From positions 62,001-126,000 of the forward strand of contig CAWUSE010000023.1 in NCBI GenBank assembly GCA_963925805.1: a DNA stretch of 64,000 nt, given 5' to 3'. Made by a program: the position numbers and the translations under genes. Origin of the DNA: UBA10347 sp905182135 (GTDB taxonomy: Bacteria; Actinomycetota; Acidimicrobiia; Acidimicrobiales; UBA10347). Below are positions 35,877 to 43,967 of this stretch, piece by piece; the first letter of the stretch is position 1; each line of letters starts with the position of its first letter. A model generated the notes under the pieces. The model had not been told where the DNA came from. It made no database searches and worked only from the letters and a program-made list of their open reading frames with translations.

Positions 35877-36754
35877 CGATCGATGTTCGAACACAGCTAG
35901 GTGTCATTTCTGGCCAGCGCCAAGCGGTGATCGCCGAAGGTCCCGACGCATTGAAGTTTTTACAAGGCCAACTCAGCCAGGACCTTGATTCACTTGCGCC
36001 GGGTGAGGCTAGTTGGTCGCTGCTACTCCATCCACAAGGCAAGATTTCGGCCTGGTTCAGGATCACCCGAGCAACTAACGACCGTTTCGTTATGGACCTG
36101 GATGCTGGATGGGCCGACGAGGTGCTCACTCGGCTGAACCGGTTTAAACTCCGCACCGACATCTACATCACGCTCGCGCCTTGGACATCGCTGACCATCG
36201 TCGGCCCTGGTGCCGACGACCTGGCGGTAGACGGTGTCGAGCACGACATGGTCACTTCGTGGGCCGGTGTTCAGGTTCGGGATGTATTCGGCCCTGATCT
36301 GAACGAACAATCAGTCGACGTTCTGCCAATGAGCGCGACCGAGCTGGATGCCGTGCGTATCGAGGCTGGCGTCCCGAAGATGGGCGTTGAACTCGACGAA
36401 TCGACTATCCCGGCGGCAGCTGGCATCGTCGAGCAGAGTGTGAGTTTCACCAAGGGTTGTTATACCGGTCAAGAACTTGTCGCACGAATAGACAGTCGCG
36501 GTAACAATGTGCCGAAGCGCTTACTTTCGGTGGTTCTGTCAGGCGATATCGTCCCCGGATCCCAAGCAGTGATCACGGCCGATGATGCCTCGATCGGGAT
36601 GATTACTTCGGCGTCGTATTCCGCTCATCTTGACGCAGTAGTGGGCCTTGCATATATCAGCAGGGCGGGCGCCGCTGGCCAGACGGTCACAGTCGATATC
36701 GACGGAACTGCAGTCACTGCCGAGCTGCGAGAACTTCCGCTCGTCCGAGGTTGA
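35873..36754 (+). CDS. ygfZ: Folate-binding protein YgfZ (GcvT-like)
   Basis: Tetrahydrofolate-dependent protein that helps repair or assemble Fe-S enzymes. DALKFLQGQLSQDLDSLAPG is the GcvT-like start. The hallmark KGCYTGQELVARIDSRGN (about residues 194-211) contains the conserved Cys of the K-G-C-[YF]-x-G-Q-E motif. A C-terminal barrel follows. Length is 293. Overlaps trpE, and ends two bases before the J-protein; the link to tryptophan synthesis is positional only. Confidence 0.92.
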   Translation: MTIDVRTQLGVISGQRQAVIAEGPDALKFLQGQLSQDLDSLAPGEASWSLLLHPQGKISAWFRITRATNDRFVMDLDAGWADEVLTRLNRFKLRTDIYITLAPWTSLTIVGPGADDLAVDGVEHDMVTSWAGVQVRDVFGPDLNEQSVDVLPMSATELDAVRIEAGVPKMGVELDESTIPAAAGIVEQSVSFTKGCYTGQELVARIDSRGNNVPKRLLSVVLSGDIVPGSQAVITADDASIGMITSASYSAHLDAVVGLAYISRAGAAGQTVTVDIDGTAVTAELRELPLVRG

Positions 36755-36756
36755 AA

Positions 36757-37332
36757 ATGGCGGTGGATCACTACAACACGTTGGGTGTGATCCCCAGTGC
36801 AACCACAGCAGACCTTCGTGCGGCCTATCTGAAGCTGGCTCGGGCGAATCATCCCGACAGGTTCGACAGCCACGGCCGAGATGCGGCACAGGTCCGCATG
36901 CAGCAAATAAACGAGGCATGGAACGTTCTAGGCGTCGCCCGCAAGCGACGCGAGTACGACGTCAAACAACAGCGACCAACTTCGCGACAGGGATCAGCCC
37001 CAGGATCGGGTTCGGCCTCGCATGGACCGGGCCAGCAGCGCCGTGGTCATGCGCACTTCAGGCCATTCGACGATGGCCCAATTGACCGGTCCGAGATTGA
37101 TATCGATCTCGACAGTACGCCCATAGTCGGAAGCAAGGGCATCCCTCGGTGGGTCACGTTTTTGCCGGTAGTGCTCTTTGTGTTTGGCATTCTCACGCTC
37201 GGATTTGGCACGGTGGTCGACGCGCCCGGCGTGTTCGCTCTCGGCATCGTGTCGCTCGTCTTTGGTGGCGTATGTTTCGTGATGCTGCCGCTTGTCGTTA
37301 TGAGCCGCGCCGAAAGAGATCCAGATCTGTGA
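36757..37332 (+). CDS. Membrane-anchored DnaJ-domain protein
   Basis: Residues 1-68 are a J domain: DHYNTLGVIPSATTADLRAA, LARANHPDRFD with the HPD motif that stimulates DnaK, and INEAWNVLGVARKRREYDVK. A Ser/Gly/Gln-rich linker follows, then two hydrophobic segments (VTFLPVVLFVFGILTLGFGT and FALGIVSLVFGGVCFVMLPL). The J domain would face the cytoplasm. ATG 36757 is chosen over the TTG at 36751 that overlaps ygfZ. The stop overlaps trpC (GTGA). Confidence 0.85.
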   Translation: MAVDHYNTLGVIPSATTADLRAAYLKLARANHPDRFDSHGRDAAQVRMQQINEAWNVLGVARKRREYDVKQQRPTSRQGSAPGSGSASHGPGQQRRGHAHFRPFDDGPIDRSEIDIDLDSTPIVGSKGIPRWVTFLPVVLFVFGILTLGFGTVVDAPGVFALGIVSLVFGGVCFVMLPLVVMSRAERDPDL

Positions 37333-38117
37333 CTATTACCTACCTCGATAAGATTCTGGCTGCACACCGAGTGGTCGCCCTGGCAGATGAGCGAGACAGC
37401 GGCGAACTCCTAGCGCTGTGCCTGCAAATGCCATCAGCACGCGATTTCGCGCGGGCGCTTAGAGCACCAGGGCTGTCGGTGATCGCCGAGGTCAAGCGCC
37501 GTTCTCCGTCAAAGGGCGACTTGGCAGTTGATCTTGACCCGGTGGAGGTTGCCGTCGCATACGCCACGGGTGGAGCAGCTTGCCTGTCGGTTCTGACCGA
37601 CGAGGACCATTTTGGCGGTTCACCCGCAGACCTTCAGGCCGCTCGTGGCGCTGTTGGGCTTCCAGTCATCCGCAAGGACTTCACGGTTGCACTCCACGAT
37701 GTGTACGACGCCAGGTTGATGGGAGCAGACGCGGTGTTGTTGATCGCAGCGGCTCTGAACGACGATGAGCTAGCCGAGTTCTCGGCTGCTGCTTCGGCTG
37801 TTGGCTTGACGGCTCTCTTCGAGATTCACGACGAAGTCGAATTGGCGCGGGTACTCGCTGTGGGCGCTCAGGTCATCGGGGTGAACCAACGTGACCTGGT
37901 CACTTTTGAAGTTGACCAGGACCGAGCAGTGCGCATGGCTCCGCAAATCCCTGCCGGGCTGGTACGCGTTGCTGAGTCTGGCGTGCGAGGCCCCGAAGAC
38001 GCATCCGTTTTATACAGCGCTGGTTTTGATGCGGTGCTCGTCGGCGAGTCAGTGGTTACTGCTGGCGAACGGTCCGCAGCGGTGAAGGCGCTTCGAGCCG
38101 TCACCCGCGAGCTGTGA
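37329..38117 (+). CDS. trpC: Indole-3-glycerol phosphate synthase
   Basis: TIM-barrel enzyme closing the indole ring from CdRP. LSVIAEVKRRSPSKGDLAVD carries the catalytic Lys, and CLSVLTDEDHFGGS, VIRKDFTVALHDVYDARLMG, INQRDLVTF-type VIGVNQRDLVTF and VAESGVRGPEDA follow. The GTG at 37329 gives a four-base overlap with the J-protein and a normal 262 residues; the longer open frame runs into that gene. The stop lies in a 14-base tandem duplication. Confidence 0.95.
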   Translation: MTITYLDKILAAHRVVALADERDSGELLALCLQMPSARDFARALRAPGLSVIAEVKRRSPSKGDLAVDLDPVEVAVAYATGGAACLSVLTDEDHFGGSPADLQAARGAVGLPVIRKDFTVALHDVYDARLMGADAVLLIAAALNDDELAEFSAAASAVGLTALFEIHDEVELARVLAVGAQVIGVNQRDLVTFEVDQDRAVRMAPQIPAGLVRVAESGVRGPEDASVLYSAGFDAVLVGESVVTAGERSAAVKALRAVTREL

Positions 38118-38137
38118 CTCGCAAGCTGTGACTCGCA
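38110..38137 (+). repeat. Perfect 14-bp tandem duplication at the trpC stop
   Basis: AGCTGTGACTCGCA occurs at 38110-38123 and again at 38124-38137. The first copy holds the trpC TGA and a GTGA overlap. The second copy supplies the GTG now used by the acetyltransferase. Confidence 0.95.
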
Positions 38138-38601
38138 GTATCCGGCCAGTAGAGCCAACTGATCTGGGTGAAATATTTACGCTGCAACGCGCTGCATTCG
38201 TCGACGAGGCGCGTCTGTACGAGACGCCATTCGTGCCAGCGCTAGACGAGACGGTGGATGAGTTCACCGAACGTATGCAAGCTTCTAACTCGTGGGCAGC
38301 AATGCAAGGCAACCGGATTGTTGGAGCCGTGAGCTTGAGGACGGGCCGGTGTGGGGTGGCTAATGTCGAGCGACTTATGGTCGCTCCTGACTGTCGAGGG
38401 CAAGGAATTTCGTCGGTGTTGCTTCAGGTTGTCGAAGATGCTGCTCGCTTGGCGGGTCGTCAATCGCTTCAACTGATCGTGGGTGAACTTGCGACCAACA
38501 ACCGTGCGATCTATCGCCATCTCGGCTGGGTCGAAGAAAGCAGCGAATACCTCGTTGGATTCGAGCATGTGCTTCTGCATGTAATGGTGAAGACGTTCTA
38601 A
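38128..38601 (+). CDS. GNAT-family N-acetyltransferase
   Basis: A 157-residue acetyltransferase of unknown substrate. RPVEPTDLGEIFTLQRAAFV opens the domain. The acetyl-CoA loop is VERLMVAPDCRGQGISSVLL (motif A, Q/RxxGxG type). ATNNRAIYRHLGWVEESSEY is motif B. The GTG at 38128 sits in the second copy of the 14-base duplication. It lies between trpC and a pentapeptide-repeat gene in the tryptophan run. Confidence 0.85.
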   Translation: MTRSIRPVEPTDLGEIFTLQRAAFVDEARLYETPFVPALDETVDEFTERMQASNSWAAMQGNRIVGAVSLRTGRCGVANVERLMVAPDCRGQGISSVLLQVVEDAARLAGRQSLQLIVGELATNNRAIYRHLGWVEESSEYLVGFEHVLLHVMVKTF

Positions 38602-38602
38602 C

Positions 38603-39205
38603 GTGGTAGATCCGCGAGTGCTGCACGACGCACAGCTCGACGTATTTGAGATAGCTAGCATCAGCGAAGACGAGCTGGCACAGGTCGACGAACAAGAGCC
38701 GCTTGTTCTCGAAGGGTTCCGTCTTGACGACAGAGCAGCGCAGGAACTGATAGGTGTCCCGCTAGAGGTCAGCGGTTGCGTTGTCGAGAACTGCGATTTG
38801 TCGTGTTTTGAGTTTTTTGGTGAGAGAAATTCTCTATTCTCTGGCTGTAAACTCCGAAGTACGCGATTCGCCACAGTGGTTCGGGATGTAGTTTTTGATT
38901 GCTCCCAGCTCACCGAATGCCGGTTCCGGATGGCGACGTTGGAGCGAGTGGTCTTTGAGCGGTCTCAACTTCTGAGTTGTGATTTCTATGGTTCAGAGCT
39001 GCGTATCGTCTCCTTTTCGGGCAGCAAGGTCGAAGGCGTTGGCTTCGACCGCTGCACGCTCACCGATGTTGACCTGACTAAAGCCATCGACCTGCAAATA
39101 GGCGACCCTCGCACCTTGATGGGCGCGTCGATGTGCGAAACGCAAATGCCACTCATTGCCGCTCGGTTGGCCCAACTGTCGGGCATCAACGTTGGAGAGT
39201 GCTAA
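38603..39205 (+). CDS. Pentapeptide-repeat protein
   Basis: A 200-residue protein with a GTG start. Residues about 55-150 show the five-residue periodicity of a right-handed quadrilateral beta helix, with F or L at the centre: VENCDLSCFEF, LTECRFRMATLERVVFERSQ, LLSCDFYGSELRIVSFSGSK, GFDRCTLTDVDLTKAIDL. The N-terminal 45 residues are acidic and helical. Some pentapeptide proteins mimic DNA and protect gyrase; nothing here proves that role. One base separates it from the GNAT gene. Confidence 0.82.
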   Translation: MVDPRVLHDAQLDVFEIASISEDELAQVDEQEPLVLEGFRLDDRAAQELIGVPLEVSGCVVENCDLSCFEFFGERNSLFSGCKLRSTRFATVVRDVVFDCSQLTECRFRMATLERVVFERSQLLSCDFYGSELRIVSFSGSKVEGVGFDRCTLTDVDLTKAIDLQIGDPRTLMGASMCETQMPLIAARLAQLSGINVGEC

Positions 39206-39252
39206 GCGCTGCCAATCGACCCCGGCACTAAGGGTCACGACTCCTTCCTGGC

Positions 39253-39957
39253 GTGGCACTAGAGTCAGGATTGGTGTTTGTAAAGATCTGTGGGATAACC
39301 AACGAGGCCGATGCGCTGCTAGCGGTAGCTATGGGCGCCGATGCAGTCGGCTTCATCTTCGCTGCGGGATCAACGCGACAGATCGCGCCCGCTCGTGCCG
39401 GCGACATAGCCAAGCGACTCCCACGTGACATCTTGACCGTGGGAGTGTTTCGTAACCATGCGCCTCGGAAGGTCGTAGAGATCGTCAATCGCCAAGGCCT
39501 GGGTGCGGCTCAGCTGCATGGCGAAGAAAATGTCGAAGACACGTTGTATGTCCAAGAACGGGTACCTCGCACTATGAAGGTATTCGTTGCTGGGAGCGAC
39601 AAGCTGAGCCAAGCCCGCAAGTGGGGGACCGACCCAATCTTGGTCGATGCACCCAAACTCGGCGACACGTCAGCGTTGGTGCCAGGCGAGTCCTATGACT
39701 ATCGCCTCGCTAGGCAGGCGCCATCTGGCCTTCACGTCGTGCTTGCAGGCGGCCTACACCCCGGCAATGTTGCTAATGCGATCTTGCTGGCCCGCCCATG
39801 GGGCGTCGATGTCGCCAGCGGCGTCGAGGCGGAACCTGGGAAGAAAGATCCCAAGCTCGTGGCTGCATTCGTAAAGAATGCCAAAAGTGTCTTGCTGCCT
39901 GACTGCGAAGAACCAGTGACGGGCCCCTACGATTGGGAAGCCGACGCAGCGCTCTAG
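39253..39957 (+). CDS. trpF: Phosphoribosylanthranilate isomerase
   Basis: TIM-barrel isomerase of tryptophan synthesis. VFVKICGITNEADALLAVAM holds the catalytic Cys. GVFRNHAPRKVV, AAQLHGEENVED, ILVDAPKLGD with the catalytic Asp, LAGGLHPGNVANAI and GVDVASGVEAEPGKKDPKL complete the pattern. GTG 39253 is the longest start; GTG 39274 or TTG 39271 (just after AGGA) give the more usual N-terminus. A C-terminal tail of about 20 residues is extra. A dedicated trpF is notable in an actinobacterium. Confidence 0.93.
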   Translation: MALESGLVFVKICGITNEADALLAVAMGADAVGFIFAAGSTRQIAPARAGDIAKRLPRDILTVGVFRNHAPRKVVEIVNRQGLGAAQLHGEENVEDTLYVQERVPRTMKVFVAGSDKLSQARKWGTDPILVDAPKLGDTSALVPGESYDYRLARQAPSGLHVVLAGGLHPGNVANAILLARPWGVDVASGVEAEPGKKDPKLVAAFVKNAKSVLLPDCEEPVTGPYDWEADAAL

Positions 39958-39997
39958 CTGCTGGTTGTGTACCCCAACTGCCACTTTGAAAGGTGAC

Positions 39998-41161
39998 ATG
40001 CCGATGACGATGACCGATCCGGGTCCTTCCGGTCGCTTCGGCGAATTTGGCGGGCGCTTTGTGCCCGAAACTCTGGTTCCAGCGTGCATCGAACTTGAGC
40101 ATGCGTTCGCCGAAGCATGGGCCGACCCGGCCTACCGAGCCGAGCTGGATCGTCTGCAGCGCGACTACACCGGCCGCCCAAATCCAATTACTGACTGCCC
40201 CCGCTTCTCTGCAGAGTTCGGCTTCACCTTGGTGATGAAGCGTGAAGACCTGAACCACACTGGATCCCACAAGATTAACAACGTGCTCGGTCAGGCCTTG
40301 TTAGCCCAGCGCATGGGAAAGACCCGCCTGGTGGCAGAGACTGGCGCCGGCCAGCATGGTGTTGCAACTGCAACCGCAGCAGCGCTGCTGGGCATGGACT
40401 GCATGGTCTATATGGGCGAAGTTGATATGAAGCGCCAGGAACTCAACGTCTTTCGTATGAAGCTTCTTGGCGCTGAGGTTGTTCCCGCACTGAGCGGTAG
40501 CCGGACACTCAAGGACGCTGTGAACGAGGCCATGCGTGACTGGGTCGCCACGGTCGAGGACTCGCATTACTGTCTGGGTTCGGTCATGGGCCCGCACCCG
40601 TATCCGTTTATGGTCCGCGAGTTCCACCGGGTCATTGGCACCGAGGCCCGGGAGCAATGTCTTGAGCGTTACGGTCGACACCCGGACGTGGTCACTGCCT
40701 GTGTAGGTGGCGGCTCGAATGCGGCCGGCATCTTCAGCGGTTTTGTCGACACCGATGCCGAACTCGTTGGTGTTGAACCTGCAGGCGGCGCAGCAGTTGG
40801 CGACGGCATCCCGGGCGTAGTCCACGGCATGTTGTCGTACCTGAAGCAAGACGAATTCGGGCAGGTACTCGAAGCTGTATCGATCTCCGCAGGGCTGGAC
40901 TATCCAGGTGTTGGACCCGAACATTCGCATTTGGCTGCTATCGGTCGCGCCCGCTACGAACAGGTGACCGATGCCGAAGTCATCGAAGCATTCCAAGTCT
41001 TACCCCGCACAGAAGGCATCATCGCAGCGCTCGAGTGTGCGCACGCCCTTGCCTGGATGATCCGGGCCAAGGATGAACTTGCAGGCAAGCTTGTCCTGAT
41101 GAATCTGTCAGGCCGAGGCGACAAAGATGTGAATCAGATGATGGGCATCCTCGAACTATGA
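39998..41161 (+). CDS. trpB: Tryptophan synthase beta chain
   Basis: PLP enzyme that joins indole and serine. GRFGEFGGRFVPETLVPACI opens the protein. The PLP lysine is K92 in EDLNHTGSHKINNVLGQAL. AETGAGQHGVATATAAALLG, the phosphate loop CVGGGSNAAG, and LSGRGDKDV at the end are all present. ATG 39998 with AAAGGTG just upstream is the start; a further ATG at 40004 is possible. Length is 387. Stop overlaps trpA (ATGA). Confidence 0.97.
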   Translation: MPMTMTDPGPSGRFGEFGGRFVPETLVPACIELEHAFAEAWADPAYRAELDRLQRDYTGRPNPITDCPRFSAEFGFTLVMKREDLNHTGSHKINNVLGQALLAQRMGKTRLVAETGAGQHGVATATAAALLGMDCMVYMGEVDMKRQELNVFRMKLLGAEVVPALSGSRTLKDAVNEAMRDWVATVEDSHYCLGSVMGPHPYPFMVREFHRVIGTEAREQCLERYGRHPDVVTACVGGGSNAAGIFSGFVDTDAELVGVEPAGGAAVGDGIPGVVHGMLSYLKQDEFGQVLEAVSISAGLDYPGVGPEHSHLAAIGRARYEQVTDAEVIEAFQVLPRTEGIIAALECAHALAWMIRAKDELAGKLVLMNLSGRGDKDVNQMMGILEL

Positions 41162-41979
41162 GCGGCACGAATTTACCCGGGCGTATCGAGACAACATTGC
41201 GTGCGGTCCGTGACTCGGGCCGCAAGTGCTTGGTGCCCTACATAACTGGCGGCTTGGGCGACGATTGGCTGGCGTCGCTAGCTGCTGTGATCGACGGTGG
41301 AGCGGACGCATGCGAGATCGGTATTCCATTCAGTGATCCGGTAATGGACGGACCTATCATTCAGCAAGCCAACGAGATCGCATTGGCATCTGGGGCTACG
41401 CCGGTCTCGATAGCTGGTGATCTGCGCGACTTTGAATCGCCAATTCCGTTAGCGACCATGACGTACTACAACATTGTGTATCGCATGGGTCACGAGCGTT
41501 TTGCGAACATGTTGAACGAGGCTGGCATCAGCGGAACGATCCTGCCCGATATCCAGATGGACGAGTCGGCTGACTGGATCGAGGCAGCGAACAAGCATGG
41601 TATCGAGAACGTCCTGTTTGCTGCACCGACCTCGCCCGACGACCGGCTCGCCCGCACCGGCCAATTGGCCAGTGGGTTCGTGTACGCGGTGGGGTTGCTC
41701 GGCATCACTGGCGAGCGCAAAGAGTTGGCAGCATCCGCGATTGATATCGCTCGACGCGCCAAGGAACACACCGATCTTCCTGTACTGGTCGGTGTGGGGA
41801 TTGGAAGCCCTGAACAAGCGGTGGAAGCTTGCTCTGTTGCTGATGGCGTGATTATTGGCAGCACGGTAGTGCGTCGCCTCGTGGGTGGGCTTGAGACTGG
41901 TACGAATGGCGCTGACGCGGTGCGTGAACTGATCGCTGAATACCGTGCGGCTCTAGACACGGCCTTCCCTGGAAACTGA
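41158..41979 (+). CDS. trpA: Tryptophan synthase alpha chain
   Basis: Cleaves indole-3-glycerol phosphate and channels indole to TrpB. CLVPYITGGLGDDW is the start block. DACEIGIPFSDPVMDGPIIQ holds both catalytic acids (Glu and Asp). GTILPDIQMDES and FVYAVGLLGITGER line the site, then VLVGVGIGSPEQAVEA and VIIGSTVVRRL. Length is 273. Last recognisable trp gene in the run. Confidence 0.96.
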   Translation: MSGTNLPGRIETTLRAVRDSGRKCLVPYITGGLGDDWLASLAAVIDGGADACEIGIPFSDPVMDGPIIQQANEIALASGATPVSIAGDLRDFESPIPLATMTYYNIVYRMGHERFANMLNEAGISGTILPDIQMDESADWIEAANKHGIENVLFAAPTSPDDRLARTGQLASGFVYAVGLLGITGERKELAASAIDIARRAKEHTDLPVLVGVGIGSPEQAVEACSVADGVIIGSTVVRRLVGGLETGTNGADAVRELIAEYRAALDTAFPGN

Positions 41980-42099
41980 CTGTATGGAACGCACGTGCGC
42001 CAGGCACCTGTTGGATCAGTGGCGACGTTGCGGGTGGAAGCAAAGCCGTACATCTGGAGCTGACAGGAATTACTTCGGGCCGCCGGGAGTTTCCGTCTT

Positions 42100-42318
42100 T
42101 TGTTTGGTGACCTGATCGCTGTCGACTGGGGCGAATTAGCGCTCGACATCGTTCTGCCGAAGACCGACCGCGTCGTTGCGGTTCAATGGGCGATTATGGG
42201 GCCCGTCTGGTTGTTCGTACTAGCTCTTAGTTGGCAGTGCGAGCGCGATATCCGCCATTTCTTGTGGGGCGTCTGCATGATCAACTTTGCATGGTTCCTC
42301 GCCCGCATGGTGCACTAA
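42100..42318 (+). CDS. Small membrane protein of unknown function
   Basis: A 72-residue frame from a TTG preceded by GGGAG. Two hydrophobic stretches (VQWAIMGPVWLFVLALSW and FLWGVCMINFAWFLARMV) predict a two-pass membrane hairpin. No family recognised. It lies between trpA and the oxidoreductase, 18 bases before the latter. The 120 bases upstream hold nothing clear. Confidence 0.5.
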   Translation: MFGDLIAVDWGELALDIVLPKTDRVVAVQWAIMGPVWLFVLALSWQCERDIRHFLWGVCMINFAWFLARMVH

Positions 42319-42336
42319 GACCTAAGGACTGTTTCC

Positions 42337-43695
42337 ATGACGGACTATGACGTGATCATTTTGGGCGGGGGTGCTGCTGGGCTCGGTGCAGCTCGAGCCG
42401 CGATCCGGGAAGGCGCCAGCGTCGCGCTGATAAGCGACGCGCCGCTTGGCGGCGACTGCACCTTTACAGGGTGTGTGCCGTCCAAGTCGTTCATCGAAGC
42501 ATCACGCCAGGGCTTAGATTTCGCTGCCGGGCTTGAACGAGTTGAGCGTGTCGTCGCCACGATCGCGTTCGGTGAGAACGCAGAGGTCATGCGGCAAGAA
42601 GGTATCGATGTGATTGAGGCTCGGGGATCCTTTGTTGGCCCTCGTTCTATCGAAGTCGAGGACCGTCGCATCGAAGGTAAAAATGTCATCGTGGCTACGG
42701 GAAGCCGGCCAGCCGTACCTCCGATCGATGGTCTCGCAGAGGTTCCGTTCATCACCAATGAAGCGTTTTTTGATCCGCGGCCACAGCCGAAGTCGGTCGT
42801 GATTGTTGGTGCCGGGCCAATTGGCTGTGAACTCGGCGAAGCAATGGCTCGCTTCGGTGCGCAGGTAACGATCGTTGAGTTTGCCGATCGCATCCTGAGT
42901 CGCTATGAACCGGATGCCTCGGTCCTTGTCGAGGCCAGCATGGTCAGGCTAGGAATCGATGTTCGGACGAGCACGATTGCCCAGTCAGTGCGTCACAACG
43001 ATGGCCGGTTCTCCGTGGACCTCGGTGCGGAGTCCATCGAATGCGATGAAGTTTTGGTCGCCACTGGACGAACGCCGAACACGAGAGGCTTTGGTCTCGA
43101 CGAAGCCGGAGTCGGGCTCGATCGGCAAGGCTTCATCCAAACCGACGATTACCTCCGCACTAACGTCAAGGGCGTGTTCGCTGTCGGCGACTGCAACGGC
43201 ATCCAAATGTTAAGTCACGCTGCGGACGAGATGGGCCGACTAGCAGCATGGACGGCCCTGCGGATGGGACGTAAGTACAAGTTCGACCCGAACCGTATTC
43301 CGCACGTGGTGTTTACGACGCCCGAAGTTGCGGCCATTGGAGTGCTGGAGGCTGACGCACCCGACGACGCGAGCGTGGCTGAGGTCGCGATGAGCGCCAA
43401 TGATCGTGCACTCGCCGCCAACGCGACTGAAGGTTTCGTGCGCCTCATTGCCCGCCCCGCCAAGTTCACGAAACATCGGGCCGGGGGCAAGCTGATTGGC
43501 GCCACCGTCGTTGGCGGCAGCGCCGGTGAAATGATCAACGAAGTGGCGCTGATGATGCGGATGAACGCGTATGGTTTCCGCCTTGCCCAGACAGTGCGGG
43601 CATATCCGAGCTGGTCGACGGTTATGCAGAAAGCGGCCGCCCGGTGGTTCTACGAGTACGAAGGAGAATCAGCGCGGCCACCGCGCCGTAACTGA
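42337..43695 (+). CDS. FAD-dependent pyridine nucleotide-disulfide oxidoreductase (mercuric-reductase-like)
   Basis: Flavin enzyme of the class I disulfide reductase fold. DVIILGGGAAGLGAARAAIR binds FAD. The redox disulfide is GGDCTFTGCVPSKSF (Cys-x4-Cys). IVGAGPIGCELGEAMARFGA is the NAD(P) loop. GVFAVGDCNG is the second FAD motif. The dimer-interface catalytic HPTxxE of lipoamide or glutathione-type enzymes is replaced by AYPSWSTVMQ, with no His. So it is not a standard lipoamide, mycothione or glutathione reductase. Substrate unknown. Length 452. Confidence 0.88.
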   Translation: MTDYDVIILGGGAAGLGAARAAIREGASVALISDAPLGGDCTFTGCVPSKSFIEASRQGLDFAAGLERVERVVATIAFGENAEVMRQEGIDVIEARGSFVGPRSIEVEDRRIEGKNVIVATGSRPAVPPIDGLAEVPFITNEAFFDPRPQPKSVVIVGAGPIGCELGEAMARFGAQVTIVEFADRILSRYEPDASVLVEASMVRLGIDVRTSTIAQSVRHNDGRFSVDLGAESIECDEVLVATGRTPNTRGFGLDEAGVGLDRQGFIQTDDYLRTNVKGVFAVGDCNGIQMLSHAADEMGRLAAWTALRMGRKYKFDPNRIPHVVFTTPEVAAIGVLEADAPDDASVAEVAMSANDRALAANATEGFVRLIARPAKFTKHRAGGKLIGATVVGGSAGEMINEVALMMRMNAYGFRLAQTVRAYPSWSTVMQKAAARWFYEYEGESARPPRRN

Positions 43696-43882
43696 ATATT
43701 CGGGTGAGCGTGCGTTGCTGGCTAACCCCGTGCAGCGGCTGCTCGAACTTGACCCGGTCGAAGACCATGATGGTGGGCAGCGAGTCAACGCCGAGGTTAT
43801 GGGTAGAGCTTGTTGCTTCCCGACAATCACCGAGCCTGACAAGACCGTCGCTGAGCTGTCTGAGATCAGCGAACTCGGCCAA
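43622..43882 (-). pseudogene. Thioredoxin-like remnant, antisense to the oxidoreductase 3' end
   Basis: On the minus strand a frame contains LGVDSLPTIMVFDRVKFEQP followed by LHGVSQQRTLTRIF. This matches the C-terminal half of thioredoxin, with the cis-Pro in SLPT, the central strand MVF and the Gly of LHG. The upstream part has no CxxC motif and no coherent thioredoxin start, and two short tandem duplications lie just before it. I read it as a decayed fragment, overlapping the oxidoreductase end in antisense. Confidence 0.4.
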
Positions 43883-43890
43883 AGTGACCC

Positions 43891-43967
43891 GTCGAGGTCT
43901 CTGTCGAGGTGTCTTCGGTCTTCATCATTGGTCGGGTGGGCAAGGTTTACGGGTGGACAAGGTTTAA
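43891..43967. repeat. Two adjacent short tandem duplications
   Basis: GTCGAGGTCTCT/GTCGAGGTGTCT (12 bp, 43891-43914, one mismatch) and GGGTGGGCAAGGTTTAC/GGGTGGACAAGGTTTAA (17 bp, 43934-43967, two mismatches). Confidence 0.85.
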
